From Amborella trichopoda (Eukaryota; Streptophyta; Magnoliopsida; Amborellales; Amborellaceae): DNA of 64,000 bases. Positions 33,106-45,700 of the stretch are shown here, one piece after another (the first letter of the stretch is position 1; every line of letters begins with the position of its first letter). The notes below the pieces were generated by a model, which saw only the letters and a program-made list of their open reading frames with translations, searched no databases and had not been told where the DNA came from. Position numbers and translations under genes: made by a program. Location: contig NW_006499776.1 in the NCBI RefSeq assembly GCF_000471905.2, forward strand, positions 3,338,525 to 3,402,524, given 5' to 3'.

Positions 33106-35880
33106 CCGCCATCTCCACCTCAGCAAGCTCGACACCTTCTCCCTCTCCTTCTTCGCCCTTCTCCTTTAGGGGAGCCACTTCAACTACAGGCTCCTCCACA
33201 AGGCCTGCCTCTTTGACATCCAAGGGTATCGCCTCTGGGGCCTCCAAACCTTATTCTTGAGGGTGTTCTGCCTCTGCATCCCCCGCAGCTACATCATTTG
33301 ACGCAGCAACCTCCTGCTGCCCGGGCACTCCTTCTTCAGTTCTTGAGGCGTCTGCCTCTTCTATGTCCACGTGCTCTCTTGAAGTTCCCCTTGCCATGAC
33401 TGCGTCCTCCGCCTTGGTAGGCACAACGACCTCCTGGGCCTTAGAGGCCTTCTCCGCCACGACTGCCCCATTAATATCCATCGGGACTGGGCCTTCCTCC
33501 TCAGCCATGGATGTCACTTCCTGATCCGAAGCAATTTCAATTGGGGCAGTGGGATCTGAGGCACCTTATTGAGCCTTGGGAGAGTCAGAAGAAGCCTCAG
33601 GAGAAAGAGAAGATGAATCCTCAAGAGAAAAGGGTGAATCAGAAGCCACTTGGATACGTAAGACTCTAAGGAAGCAACCGGAGAAGAGCCATCAATCAGT
33701 TCTCGGACCACTTGATGATTGAGCCCCTTACAATTTGAAGCTCGACGAGCAGGTGCACTAGGGACAATCAGGGAAGTCCGTTTCCTCTTCTTCCCCTTGC
33801 TTGAGAGGGCGTAGCAGTTTCAGGAGAGCCCTTTCGGGAAGAGCCGGCGGCAAGTTTGTTATGAGGACCGCTCCCTATCATCTCATTCAAATCTTGAACC
33901 GAGCGCCCTTCATACGCTGCAACCTTGCAGCCCTCTTTCAATTTGAAGATAGCAGAAAGATTGTAAAAAAGTCTTTCTGTCTTCTACTCCATGTCAATAA
34001 ACTAGGGTAGAGACCTGTCCACGATAATTTGACGAGGCTGCCCAAGGGTGCGCCAGTCCCAAGGAAATTCCAGGGTGAATACGTCCCCTTGTGGTGGAGT
34101 GCTTGCCATCTTCTTATGCCTCGTCTCCTTGCTTTAGTGAGAATTCTCGCCTTTCCAAGGGTGGTCGACATCCCAATACCCCTTACTGGTGATTCACCAC
34201 CAGAGTTCATGGGCTTCAGTCGCTCGCACTCTTTTGTCAAATTGTGGTAGCACGTACTTATTGACCTCTGTGAACTCCAAGCACGTGGCCCAAGCTGTGC
34301 AGATGTGCCTCGGGAACCAATTCTCTCGGTGGGTTCCCAACTGGTCCTTTCAACGAGCCACCTTGCTATGCCGCTTCTCAAAGAATACAGAGAATGTGCA
34401 GCCTTGATCGAGCCCGTGATACCGAGCAAATTTATGAGGGAAGTGCCCCTCAAGTTTTGCATTGTGAACAGTGCAATAGGGAAGAACTCCACCCCTGTCA
34501 CTCAACATATACATCAGCTCCTTATGAGTGGTAGGAGCATCGTCCAAGCGCTTGCCCAGCTCATCAACAAAGGCACGATCTGTGAGATGCCCTACCAGGA
34601 GGGCGGGTCTCCTCATGTGGAGAAGGTCGTTGTAAAATAAACTATGCACGTGGCCGAGATTATGGAAGATTGCTTTCTGCTCAGCAATCCTTAGAAAAAC
34701 TTGGCACCGTTTCCTCCAATTCTCTGGTTCGGAGGTAGGTGTCCGGGAAATAAGCCCCAAGCCAGCCATATACATAGTGGACAGGGAAAGGCGTCTTGAA
34801 GTCCCCTGGGAAGGCTTGGCCATCCACTATTTCGTTCTCGTCCTCATCGCCTTGGTAGATCTTTCCCCAGGACACGGCTCCCAAGCCGTAATAAATGCTG
34901 CAACCCTCACCATGTCACAAGCTACATAGAAAGTGCCTGGACGAATAATGTCTGCTCCACCTGGGAGAGCAAACTTGCACAAGAAAAGTACCAGATAAGC
35001 GGCCTAGAAATATATGACCATTCTCCTTCCTCAACTCAAAAACTGGTGGGGCTCCCTTCCCCCCTTTCCTCGGTGATGGACCGGCTTCATCATCACAGTC
35101 CCCATAAAAAAAAAAGGCCACTCACTTGGTGAAGGAGACACGTTCCTTATTGATCTTAGACCAGAGCAGCTATTAAATTCCAAACAGCTCCTGAAGCCCA
35201 GCTAGAGGGTCTTCCTTCCCCACCCGTTCATCTCAAAAAATGACCGAGTTCGGGGGCACGAACTCGTCATGCATACTACCGATGAGTGGCATCCCACCAA
35301 TAAAATACAAATCTAGTAGAGATATCCCTACTTCCCCATGACCGAGCAGCCATGTATTGCTAACATGGCTTCAGGTCTCCAAAAGCACCTTGATCATGTT
35401 TGAACAATGGTCATAGTAGCTCGTCGAGCACTGAATGGCAGCCAGCAGGGAAGCAAGCTTCAGAATGTCCCTGTATCACCTCAACACTTTGCTGGTCAAT
35501 GAGGAGTAACCCTTCAAATACTGGTGCTCTCCTTGAACCCGCAGCCCAGCAGAGGACTAATTCATGCCAGGGATTTTCACCATCCCCTTGCCTAGAGTCA
35601 AAAAGTCCCCATTTGAAGCTATATTTCGGTGCAGGCAATGCAAAAGGCCTACTCCTTCTTCTACACTCACATTGGCGTCGTTATCTTCTCTCAGTCCAAA
35701 CCGAACGGGGTCACTAACAAAGGTGACGCTTAAAAACCACCTGGGTCCACATAAAGCCTCAATGAGCCAGATTGGCTCACCTCTCACCAAGCTTTCACCG
35801 ATGAATTCATTTGTTCCGAGCTCCCCTGCTAGCGGGAGGTTTTTCACGTCTGGAATAACACATGAAGGCTGGGCCATTAG
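33106..35880 (-). pseudogene. Antisense ORF of element D, plant mobile domain-like, broken
   Basis: Read on the minus strand from an ATG at 35877 (MAQPSCVIPDVKNLPLAGEL), the protein is in pieces. Recognisable parts: ISLLDLYFIGGMPLIGSMHD followed by EFVPP (about 35340-35250), HYVYGWLGAYFPDTYLRTRE (34780-34720), PHKFARYHGLDQG (34430-34390), VFTLEFPWDW (about 34060), and an acidic Ala/Glu-rich tail (33517-33251). The (E)GISL.DL..IGG(L/M)P.. and PH..A...G.DQ motifs match the plant mobile domain family found in plant transposons and in antisense ORFs of Tat elements; its biochemical role is not known. At least five frame changes or stops separate the pieces, and the end is cut by the LTR of A. Its gene lies opposite to the plus-oriented 3' LTR at 40703 and is preceded by its own TATA box. 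Confidence 0.65.
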
Positions 35881-36950
35881 ACCAAAAGCTTAGCTACCAA
35901 TGGATGCTAAGGGACCGTGTAAAAATGTGCTCACAAGGCTTTATTGTTGTCTCCCCATTGAGATGGTATCACCGTGTGCAGAAGGCAGAACTATTGCCGT
36001 AGGCAGGACTATAGCCATCTGCCTGCCGAGATGGTATCGCCGTGCACAGAAGGCCAGGCTATTGCCATTCTCGACTAAAGCAGGACTATCGCCATCTCGC
36101 AACTAAAGGGGGGTATCGCCGTCTTACATCTACAAGGCCATCACCGCCTGAAAACAGAAACAGCTGCGCTCCAGCTGCTCGCTCGTGCCACACATTTGAG
36201 CCCCACCACCCTTGAAATCCGGGCACCCCACCTGTCAAAGTGAAGTGAGCTAACACTGCATGTGCGAGGGGAGACTGTCCACGATCTCGAGCCTCTCCAC
36301 CTCTCCTAACCGTTGCAGGCCTGTGATGCCTTGGGTTCTCACCGGCTCTTCCACTTCTCGCCACGAACTCACTCCTCTTCACCAGAAACCCTTCCCCTCC
36401 TTCTACCTGTTTTTGAAGTTGGCGAAAAACCACCGGAATCCCCAAAAAGCTTCCCTATGACCCCTCAAGCTTCCCTTCTCCCTGTTTTCATACTTCTCCA
36501 GTTCACCACAATTCATCAAAATTTCACTATGGTTCTGGTGAGCCCATTGTTACTCCTCCCCCTTTTTCGATAGCAAGAAAACCGTCAGATTCCCCTGACT
36601 TCTCTGCAACCTCCCCTTCAACCTCGGGACTATCGGAAAGGCCCAACAACTTTGGCAAAGCACCACTGTGACTCTCGCAGCTTCACCAGAAAGGTCTCGG
36701 TGAAGCTTTGAGAAGCGCCCTCTTCCCTGCACAGAAAGCCTTGGCACCCTCTAAAAACATTTTCAAGCACGTTGCGAAGGCCATAACCTACTCAAGCTTT
36801 CAAAAAAACTTCTAAAGGCCTGTATGCTACAAGTATTGGCGGGGGAACTCTTGCCTGAAATCTCATGGCAGAGGCTCTGTCTATTTCTCTCTGTAAAACC
36901 TTCATTCATTGTTTTACGTTTCGGTAAAATAGTAAAATGGGGTTTTCCCC
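35881..36950 (-). other. Leader of the element D antisense ORF
   Basis: About 1 kb lies between the minus-strand TATA box and the first ATG. 35930-36120 has degenerate ACTATTGCCGT / GGTATCGCCGTG repeats. Minus-strand frames at 36086-36445 and 36550-36747 show no known domain. It is probably untranslated. Confidence 0.5.
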
Positions 36951-36951
36951 C

Positions 36952-36958
36952 TTTATAC
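36952..36958 (-). promoter_or_regulatory. TATA box of the element D antisense ORF
   Basis: Minus strand AAGTATAAAGGGGGAAAACC, then CCATTTTACTATTTTACC. The extended match to element B (TATAAAAGGGG, then CCGTTTTACTATTTTA) covers more than the TATA box itself. The ORF start is about 1.07 kb downstream. Confidence 0.65.
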
Positions 36959-37039
36959 TTAGCGGTGCCAAAAAAACTGTCCCTCATAAGATGGAAATGA
37001 TGCTCCAGTCCTCCTCTACAAAAGGTAATAAGACCAGAT

Positions 37040-37490
37040 CAAGACGAGTCAAGCCCGAGACTCGAAGGAGCTATCGTCATGCGCCTCACCGAGAGGCTAT
37101 CGCCATGCGCTTCATGAGGACTCATCGTTGCACGCTTCACTTTGACGCTTTCGCCGTGCACCTCTTCAAGGAGCTATTACCGCGTGCCTCATCGAGGAGC
37201 TATCGTCGCTCGCCTCATCGGAAGGTAACGCCGTGCGCTTCACAACAGGCCTAATGCCGTGTGCACCATCCAAGACTTAGTGTCGTGCACGTGTCATCTA
37301 GGCCTAATGCCATGTGCTCCATCCAAGATCTAGTTTCATGTGCATGCCATGGCACTCTCATCTGAACCACCGTTTTGCATCTCTAGGAAGTTAATTTCGT
37401 GCACCATAGTCTCACTCCTCAGGGAGTTGTGTCTCTAGCGATGAATCTGTTTCCCCAGGGAGGGCATTCCCTCACCATGGCCATGGTCAA
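37040..37490 (-). repeat. GC-rich ~25-30 bp repeats upstream of the antisense TATA box
   Basis: Copies of GAGGAGCTATCG(T/C)C(A/G)TGCGCCTCA and CCTAATGCC(A/G)TGTGC(A/T)CCATCCAAG recur between 37060 and 37330. Reverse-complement relatives are at 46240-46460 (GATAGCTCCTTGACGAGGC) and 5570-5780. No gene is present. Confidence 0.7.
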
Positions 37491-39110
37491 GATGCACGAC
37501 CTTAAATTGCATGGTCCAAACTATATGACCCTAAACTGTAGCGGAGGTCTAGTTACACGACCTTAAACTGCATGATCCTATGACTCTAAACTGCATAACC
37601 ATGATCCAAACTATATGACCTTAAAATGTAGCAGAGGTCTACTTGCACGACCTTAAAACTGTATGGTCCTAGCCACATGACTTTAAACTACATAGCCATG
37701 GTCAGAGCTGCAAGACCTTAAAACTGTAACACATGGCGCGAAAAATAGTCCATACGCATGACCCAAATTATACAATGGGCGCACCGCTTCGCAAGGTGTA
37801 TTCCATCAACAACCCTAGTGGAGTTAGGCATATTCCATCAACATCCCCAGTGGATTTAGGTATATGCAAAAGAAAAAGAGGGTCGCCTTACCCCTTCGAT
37901 CCCCGATGGGTATGTTTCACACCAACGTCCTCAGTAGGAGTCACATCCTATTACCCAAGGAGTTAATTCTTACCGTTTCAACCCCCAGTGGGGTTGCATC
38001 TGTGCTTTGGCCAGTCATTCTCAGAAGAGTTACATGCATACCATTACTTGTTATCCCCGTGGAGTCACACTTGCTCTCTTAATCCCCAGTGACATTCGCC
38101 TCCATTAGCCACTCCTCGTAGGGCCACCAACTTCATCTAAAAGCTCTCTGCTTGTGTATAACCCTAGCTATTTTTATCCCCAAGGAGTCAAATTACTATC
38201 CACAGGCCTATGAAGCTTCACCTACATGGCAACCCACACCCTAGTCCGTGCTGCATGGCCTTAAACTGCACAGCCTTGGTCCGTGCTGCATGACCTTAAA
38301 CTACATAGCCTTGGTTTGTGCTGCATGACCTTAAACTGTACAGCCATGGTCTTAGCCACATGACCTTAAACTATACAACCTTGGTCCTAGCCGCATGACC
38401 CTAAACTGCACTGCCATGGTCTATGCTGCATAACCTTAAATTGCATAGCCTTGATCCGTGCTACATGACTTTAAACTGCAAAGCCATGGTCCTAGTCACA
38501 TGACCTTAAATTGCACAGCCTTAATCCTAGTCGCATGACCCTAAACTGCACAGCCATGGTCCGTGTTGCATGACCTTAAACTGCACAACCTTGGTCCTAG
38601 CCGCAAGACCCTAAATTGCACAGTCGTGGTCCTAACCGCATGACCTTAAACAACATAGCCTTGGTCCTAGCTGCATGACTCTAAACTGCACAGCCATGGT
38701 CTGTGCTGCATGACTTTAAACTACATAGCCTTGGTCCTAGCCGCATGGCCCTAAACTGCACAGCCATGGTCTATGCTGCATGACCTTAAACTGCACAGCC
38801 TTGGTCCTAGACCCTAAACTACACAGCCATGGTCTAAACTACATGACCTTAAACTGTAGTGGAGGTCTAGTTGTACGACCTTAAACTGCTTGGTTCTAGT
38901 TGCATGACTTTAAACTACATAGCTACGGTCCAAACTATATGACCTTAAATTGTAGCGAAGGTCTAGTTGCACGACCTTAAACTACATGGTCCTAGTTTCA
39001 GGACTTTAAATTGCATAACCACGGTCCAAGCTATATAACCTTAAACCATAGTGCACGTCCTGACTGCATGACGTTAAACTGCTTTGCCCAGGTCCCGAAG
39101 GAACAACCTA
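37490..39110 (-). repeat. 35-bp tandem array of element D
   Basis: In plus sense the unit is CATGACCTTAAACTGCACAG followed by CCTTGGTCCTAGCCG, 35 bp, the reverse complement of the array in A, B and C. 37780-38220 is occupied by CCCAGTGGAGTTAGG-type phrases (reverse of GACTCC..GGGG). About 30 to 35 units are recognisable. Adjacent copies tend to alternate between CACAGCCATGGTC and CATAGCCTTGGTC. Confidence 0.9.
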
Positions 39111-40702
39111 AACTCGCCTTCACATATGCGCACAACCCCTTTACTTGCATCTTCACACACGCCTTACTTAACAGACCCATTCATATGTTCACACCACCTT
39201 CATAATTTCCTTAGTGAACCCATTCACTTCACTACCACTATTCATCATTCGCCAATGAGTCTCACTCATGCTCACAAAATGGCAAACCATCTCACCATCC
39301 ATACTCGTCATCAGCTAGTGGGTCACCATTATTCACCCACCATTCATACATCTTCCATCTTTCATAAGCATCCTCATACCATCTCCCCAAAATGAATCAA
39401 AACCATCACCATACTCACTTTATGGCCTCCACAGACTGCCATTCATCACCACTACGGTCCAGCTGTATGACTCTAGACTATAGTGCACATCCTGGGTGCA
39501 TGACGTTAAAAGGCTTCTCATAGGTCTCGAAGGCATGAACCTAAACACGCCTTCACAAAAACATGGTCATGGTGTACATCCGGACAAGGGAACGCCATGA
39601 GTAAATATGACGGATGGGCATGGTCATGAAACCATGAGTAAAATAGTTCCGTGAAAACAAAAACCCAGGTACGGTGAAGATGCCAAAGGGCACCGTGAGC
39701 AAAAATGAATTGAAAGGGTGGACATGGTCCTAAGGTCATGAGTAAAAGAGCCCGAAAATCAAGGAAGTTAGTGAAAACCGTCTCTACGGTGCCACTTCCC
39801 CAATCTAGGTGAAAACCCACAAAGGGTCCTTGGACCAACAAAACAGATTGGCACAACATCACAGTCTCAGCCATCACCCAATTGTCAAATCAAGCATAAT
39901 TTTGGCTTATGAGGTCTACGCAAAATCCTCAACTGTCAGTATCAAATCAACACAAAATGGCTCATACGGGAGTGAGAGCCTCACAAGATCTCCCACACTT
40001 CACCTCCAAAAAATACAAGAGTCCTTGAGGGTGAGGACGACGATCGAAAGATCCCTCCAAAATGCTAAAAATCTCCACGAAGGCAAGAAATTGATGAAGC
40101 CAGGGCCCAACCTGTCAGAGACTTCTAGGTTATTCCTCGCCATGAGATCGCCTTGCCAAAAACCTTCCTTAGCTGATAGGCCACGATCATCGGGACATGT
40201 CTGAAGCCCTTGATTGGACCCGACAGGATGGGGCCCACAAGGCTGCCTCTCAAAAATTTCCTCTAACCGACATGCCCAGATCTTTGGGACAGGTCAGAAG
40301 CCCCCAACAAGACCCCACTGGACGGGACCTACAAAGACACCCTAATCACCAAAAGCAAACCTGGTGTAGCAGCAAACAGTACCGACCAAAGGTTCATAGC
40401 ACTTGGCCAGCACATAGGCCCGATTTTGACTAATGAGGTCCCTACAAAATCGTCAAGCTGTCAGAATAAAAAATAGTCCCTCGAGGGTGAGGACTTCTAT
40501 AGATCTCTCAAAAGGTCTTTTCTCCCCCTAAAGCCTCCATGGATGGACTTGTATATTGCATCCAAACATCTGAGCATCTTGGTTACATCATTGCAAAGAC
40601 CTCCTCAACGTTCACGTAGTCCTGTATCTAGTTAGGGAAAAAATTTCCCAAATGATTGTACTTTTTGTTTCTTTCAAAGAATAACATTTGGTGGGGCATG
40701 CT
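39110..40702 (+). other. Element D tail between the array and the 3' LTR
   Basis: This is non-coding and is the reverse complement of tail phrases in A and C: CACACGCC..CCCATTCA (39120-39440), CCATGAGTAAAA..GTGAAAACCC (39540-39830), GAGCCTCACAAGATCTCCC (39970), GTCTAGT-like phrases (40290-40330). The ORF 39809-40204 is not supported by homology. The sequence before the LTR (GGTGGGGCATGC, about 40691-40702) is only weakly purine-rich, so the polypurine tract is uncertain. Confidence 0.55.
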
Positions 40703-42790
40703 GTTGGAAGACTTTTTTCATCATCATGGGTCCCCAATCAATAAAGTTTAACGAAAAGTGAAAATTTCAAAAGTCTCAGAATGGCCCCAAAACTGGTCAT
40801 GATCTTCATGAGAACTTCTAAAAGTCTCTTGTCAATTTTTGTCGCATTCCAACATGTCTAAGGTAGTGTAGAACTTCTAAAACTATATTTTTTTTCATCA
40901 AATTGTTGTGGGACTACTGCCATTGGATTCGACATGATTGAAAACCCCCATGGGTCAAATTTTAGCTTAAATGGACATTCCAAGAAGAAGTTATAGGCAA
41001 AAGAGTGAAAGAAGAGGTGCCGCACGCCATTCCCGTGCGGCCACCACCCTTCAACTCAACTCCATTAAAAGGGCAGTCACGAATAGTGACTTACGACGCT
41101 TATATCCCCCTCATCTGGAGCGGAATGTGCTCAAACTTGATGGAGTGCGTTCTTCTCGACAAGATATGTGGCATGCCTCGTGACGGCGCCCGAGCACGAA
41201 GAAAAGCTAGAGAGAAGTTGTTGATCCATGAAGAAAGTGCAGGAAAATCTACAGCATTGCACCTTGCTCGAGCGACCAAATCATGCCGCTCACGAGCCCG
41301 ATCGATGTGAAACTAATTCCATCGAATGCATAGGGTTTAGAGATATCTCTAGTCTGAACCCTGCACATGATGAACGGTCGGATTCCGCACACAAAGCTCA
41401 TGAATGACTGCAAATTTCGATGCCCAAATTCTAGATTCTAGCCAAAGCTCCAAAGTTGCAAAATCTTCATCTAGGCAAGAAATCAAGTTGTATTTGTTGC
41501 CACGCGATTGTGATGGTATGCTCAGTGTGATCCAGTGAAGAAATCACATAAAAATATCAAGGAACGAGCACACTATCAATCTAAAGTTTCAAGATTCATC
41601 GAAATTTCAAGACACATGATTGTGCCTTAAAAACAAGATCCATAGCTTGAAGATGGTATCAAATCGATCGCCATGCCGAACTCTATAAGAAAACATTCAT
41701 CTTTCGCTCAAATGGGCATTAGAACAACCCCAGATCATCCATGAAAGATCACGCAAGTTCTAGGGTAGCACAGGGACTATTTTGAAATTCCATACATTGT
41801 TAGAAAGGGGCAAATTAGTCAGTTTTCACCTTATTTTCGTATTTCTTTTAATTCAATTAAATCTTAATTTTCAGCAATTAGGTTTAATTTTGATCAATTC
41901 ACCTATGTTTCAGTACAATTCTATATTTACCACGTACTACCATTATACGCAGGCCCCCCCCTCATTCATTCACCAAGAAGAATTTTTTTCTTACTAAAAT
42001 TTATCTTTTTTCTCATTGTTGGGTCATGTTTGGAGAGAGAGAGAAAGGAGAGAGAAAATTTTGGATCGGTACCCCTAGGCTTAAGGTAAATCTTCTCTCT
42101 CTTCTTCTTCTTCGTCTAAGCTTCTCTCAGAGGTCATGCATGGCAGTGGCAGTGTCATGCATGCCTCTTTCCTTCTTTCGTCCCCGTGGTTTCATATGTC
42201 ACGCATGACGATGTCAGCACCATGTGCGAGCTCCTTTCTTCTTCCTTTTCATTCATCTCTATCTCTCAGTGTGGTTTGCAGACGACGCTGCTCATCGCCG
42301 TCCGTAAACGTGTTCTTGACGCCTCAGTGAGGAGCACAGAGACAAAGCCCATTGCCGCTCACAGGGATTTCATCCTGTTGTGCGCCTATCACAGACGACG
42401 ATGCATGTCACTGCCAACCAAGGGTCGTGACAATACCTATCACCTTGTGCGAGCTCCTTTCTTACGCCCTTTGTCTATCGCATATGGCGATGCCTAACGT
42501 CGTCCGTGAGCTCCCTTCGCGCTCTGGGTGCCTATCGCCATCCGCGAGCTTTCTTCGCGCGATCGGTGCCTATCGTTGTCCGTGAGCTTTCTCCATGCGC
42601 TCGGTGCCTATAGCTGTCCACGAGCTTTCTTCGTGCGCTCGGTGCCTATTGCCGTCCACGATCTTCCTCCGTACACTTGGTGCCTATCATCATGCACAGG
42701 GTCATCTCTGTGTCCCACGCTTATCACTGTTTGCCTCAAAAAGAACTATCGTCCCACCCTTAACAATTGGCTATCACCGTGCGCTTCACA
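40703..42790 (+). mobile_element. Truncated 3' LTR of element D
   Basis: It starts with TGTTGGAAGAC, the same terminus as A and B but in plus orientation. It aligns in reverse with the element B LTR: U3 (40703-41920), TATA (TCTATATTTA, 41921-41930), a GA-rich stretch (42025-42060), GGATCGGTACCCCTAGGCTT (42063-42082) and the 38-bp GGTGCCTATCG repeats (42470-42790). The U5 end with CACCTAACCA is missing: near 42790 the LTR changes into the tail of element B. Confidence 0.82.
42470..42790. repeat. 38-bp repeat in the LTR transcribed region
   Basis: The unit TCGGTGCCTATCGCCGTCCG followed by CGAGCTTTCTTCGTGCGC repeats at 38-bp spacing (42563, 42601, 42639), about seven copies. The reversed equivalent in the element B LTR is 56680-57060; in the element A LTR only diverged traces are seen (15950-16050). 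Confidence 0.85.
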
Positions 42791-45700
42791 ATGCAGCGAA
42801 GACATATGTGAAGATGAACATAAAGGGTGCGTGCGTACGTGTGGGAGCGTCTTTAAGGTCATGCCTCCTAGACCTGGGTAAAGCAGTTTAACGTCATGCG
42901 GCTAAGACGTGTACTATGGTTTAAGGTCATGCGGCTAAGACGTGTACTATGGTTTAAGGTCATATAGCTTAGATCGTGGTTATGCAGTTTAAATTCATGC
43001 AACTAGGACCATGCAGTTTAAGGTCGTGCAAACCTCTACTACAGTTTAAGGTCATATATTTTAGACCATGTCGTTTAGGGTCGTGCACTTGGACCATGGT
43101 TGTGCAGTTTAAGATCATGCAACATGGACCATTGTGTGGGTCGCCATGTGGGTTAAGCTGCATGGGGGATAGGTTTGTGGATAGCAGTCTGACTCCTTGG
43201 GGATAAAGATAGTTAAGGCTATACAAGCAGAGAGATTTAGATGAAGATGGTGGCCCTATGAGGAGTGGCAAGCAGAAGCGGCCTTCACTGGGGATTAAGA
43301 GGGTAAGTGTGACTCCTTGGGGATGATCAGTACTGGTGTGCATGTAACTCTACTGAGAATGACAGGCTAGAACAGAGATGCAACCCCACTAGGGGTTGAA
43401 AAGATAAGAATGACCCTAACTCGCTTGGGATAGTGGGTCGCAATAGGATGTGACTCCTACTGGGGGATGTTGGTGTGAAACAGACCCTCTAGGGATTGAA
43501 GGGGTAAGTGTGACCCCCTTTTTTTTTTTACATACACCTGACTCCACTTGGGATGTTAATGAAATACTCCTAGTGAAGAGGTGGTCCATCTTACAATTAA
43601 AGTCATGCGTATGGACTATTTGTCGTGCCGTGCGTTACAATTTTAAGGTCTTGTAGCTTGGACCATGGCTATGTAGTTTTAAAGTCATGCAGCTAGGACC
43701 ATGCAGTTTTAAGGTCGTGCAACTAGACCTCCTCTATAGTGGCGCTAAGCCTTTTAATGTCATGCGGCTAGGATGTGCACTATGGTTTAAGGTCATTGAG
43801 CTGGACCATGTCGTGCAGTTTAGAGTCATGCAACGAGGACCATGCAGTTTAAGGTCGTGCAACTAGACCTCCTCTCTACAGCTTACGGTCATATAGTATG
43901 GAAGCAATTTAGGGTCATACAACACGGACCAAGGCTATGCAGTTTAAGGTCATGCAGCACGGACCATGCCTGTGCAGTTTAAGTCATGTAGCACGGACCA
44001 AGGCTATGAAGTTTTAGGTCATGCAGCACAAACCATGGCTGTGAAGTTTAAAGTCGTGCAACATGGAACAAGGCTATGTAGTTTAAGGTCATGCAATACG
44101 GACCATAAGGTCATGCAATACGGACCATAAGGTCATGCAATACGGACCATGGTTGTGTTGTTTACAATAGTGCTGGATAGACCATGGCTACGCAGTTTAA
44201 GGTCATGTAGCACGGACCAAGGCTATGCAGTATTAGATCATGCAGCGTGGACCATGGCTGTGCAGTTTAAAGTCATGCAGCATGGACCAATGTTATGCTG
44301 TTTAAGGTGATACAACATGGACCGTGGCTGTGCAATTTAAAGTCATGCAGAATGAACTAAGGTTGCAGTTTAAGGTCATGCATCACGGACCATGACTGTG
44401 CAGTTTAAAGTCATGCAGCACAGACCGTGGTTGTGTAGTTTAAAGTCATGCATCATGAACCAAGGCTATGCAGTTGAATGTCATACAACACAGACCATGG
44501 CGGTGCAGTTTAAAGTCATGCAGCACGAACCAAGATTGTGCAGTTTAACATCATGCAGCACGAACCATGGTTGTGACGTTTAAAGTCATGCAGCACGGAC
44601 CAAAGCTATGCAGGTTATGATCACAACACAGACCATGGTTGTGCAATTTAAGGTCGTGCAGCACGGATCATAGCTTTGCAGTTTAAGGTCATGCAGCATG
44701 GACCAAGGCTATGTTGTTTAAGGTCATGCAACATGGACCATGGCTGTGCAGTTTAAAGTCATGCAACACAGACTAAGGCTATGCAATTTAAGGTCATGGA
44801 GCACGGACAAAGGCTCTACAGTTTAAGGTCATGCAGCACAAACTAATGCAGTTTAAGGTCATGCAGCAAAGACCATGGCTATGCAGTTTAAATTAATGCA
44901 GCACGGACCAAGGCTATGCAGTTTAAGGTCATGCAGCATGGACCATGACTGTCTAATTGTCATGCAGCGCAGACCATGGTTATGCAGTTTAAGGTCGTGC
45001 AGCACTGATGAAGGCTATGAAGTTTAAGGTAAAGCAGCACGGACCATAGATGTGTTGTTTAAAGTCATGCAGCACAGACCAAGGCTATGCAGTTTATGAT
45101 CATACAACGCGGAGCATGGCTTTGCAATTTAAAGTTATGTAGCACAGATCAAGGCTATGCAGTTTAAGGTCATGCAACATGGACCATGGCTGTACGGTTT
45201 AAAGTTATACAACATGGACCATGGCTGTGCAGTTTAAAGTCATGCAGCACGGACCAAGGCTATCCAGTCTAAGGTCAAACAACACGGACCATGGCTGTGC
45301 AGTTTAAAGTAATGCAGCACGGGCTAAGGCTATGCAGTTTAATGTCATGCAACACGAACCATGGCTGTGCCATTTAAAGTCATGCAGCACGGACTAAGGC
45401 TATGCAGTTTAAGGTCACGCAGCACTGACCATGGCTATGCAGTTTAAGGTCGTGCAGCACAGACCATGGCTGAGCAGTTTAANNNNNNNNNNNNNNNNNN
45501 NNGCAGCACAGACCATGGCTGAGCAGTTTAAGGTCGTACAGCACGGACCAAGACTATGCAGTTTAAGGTCATGCAGCACAGACCATGGCTGTGCAGTTAA
45601 AAGTCATTCAGCACAAATCAAGGCTATACAGTTTAAGATCATACAATATGGATCATGGATGTGCAGTTTAAAGTCATGCAACACGTACCAAGGCTATACA

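Noticed and set aside
33251..33517. Acidic Ala/Glu-rich minus ORF as an independent gene
   Set aside because: It lies in line with the broken antisense ORF of element D and reads as its C-terminal tail, cut by the LTR of A.
37490..39110. Regular repeats considered as a CRISPR array
   Set aside because: Units are head to tail with no unique spacers, and the context is a plant retrotransposon.
40703..42790. Possibility that the plus-oriented LTR is the missing 3' LTR of element B
   Set aside because: An element has direct, not inverted, LTRs; B's own LTR is in minus orientation, so this LTR belongs to the plus-oriented element D.
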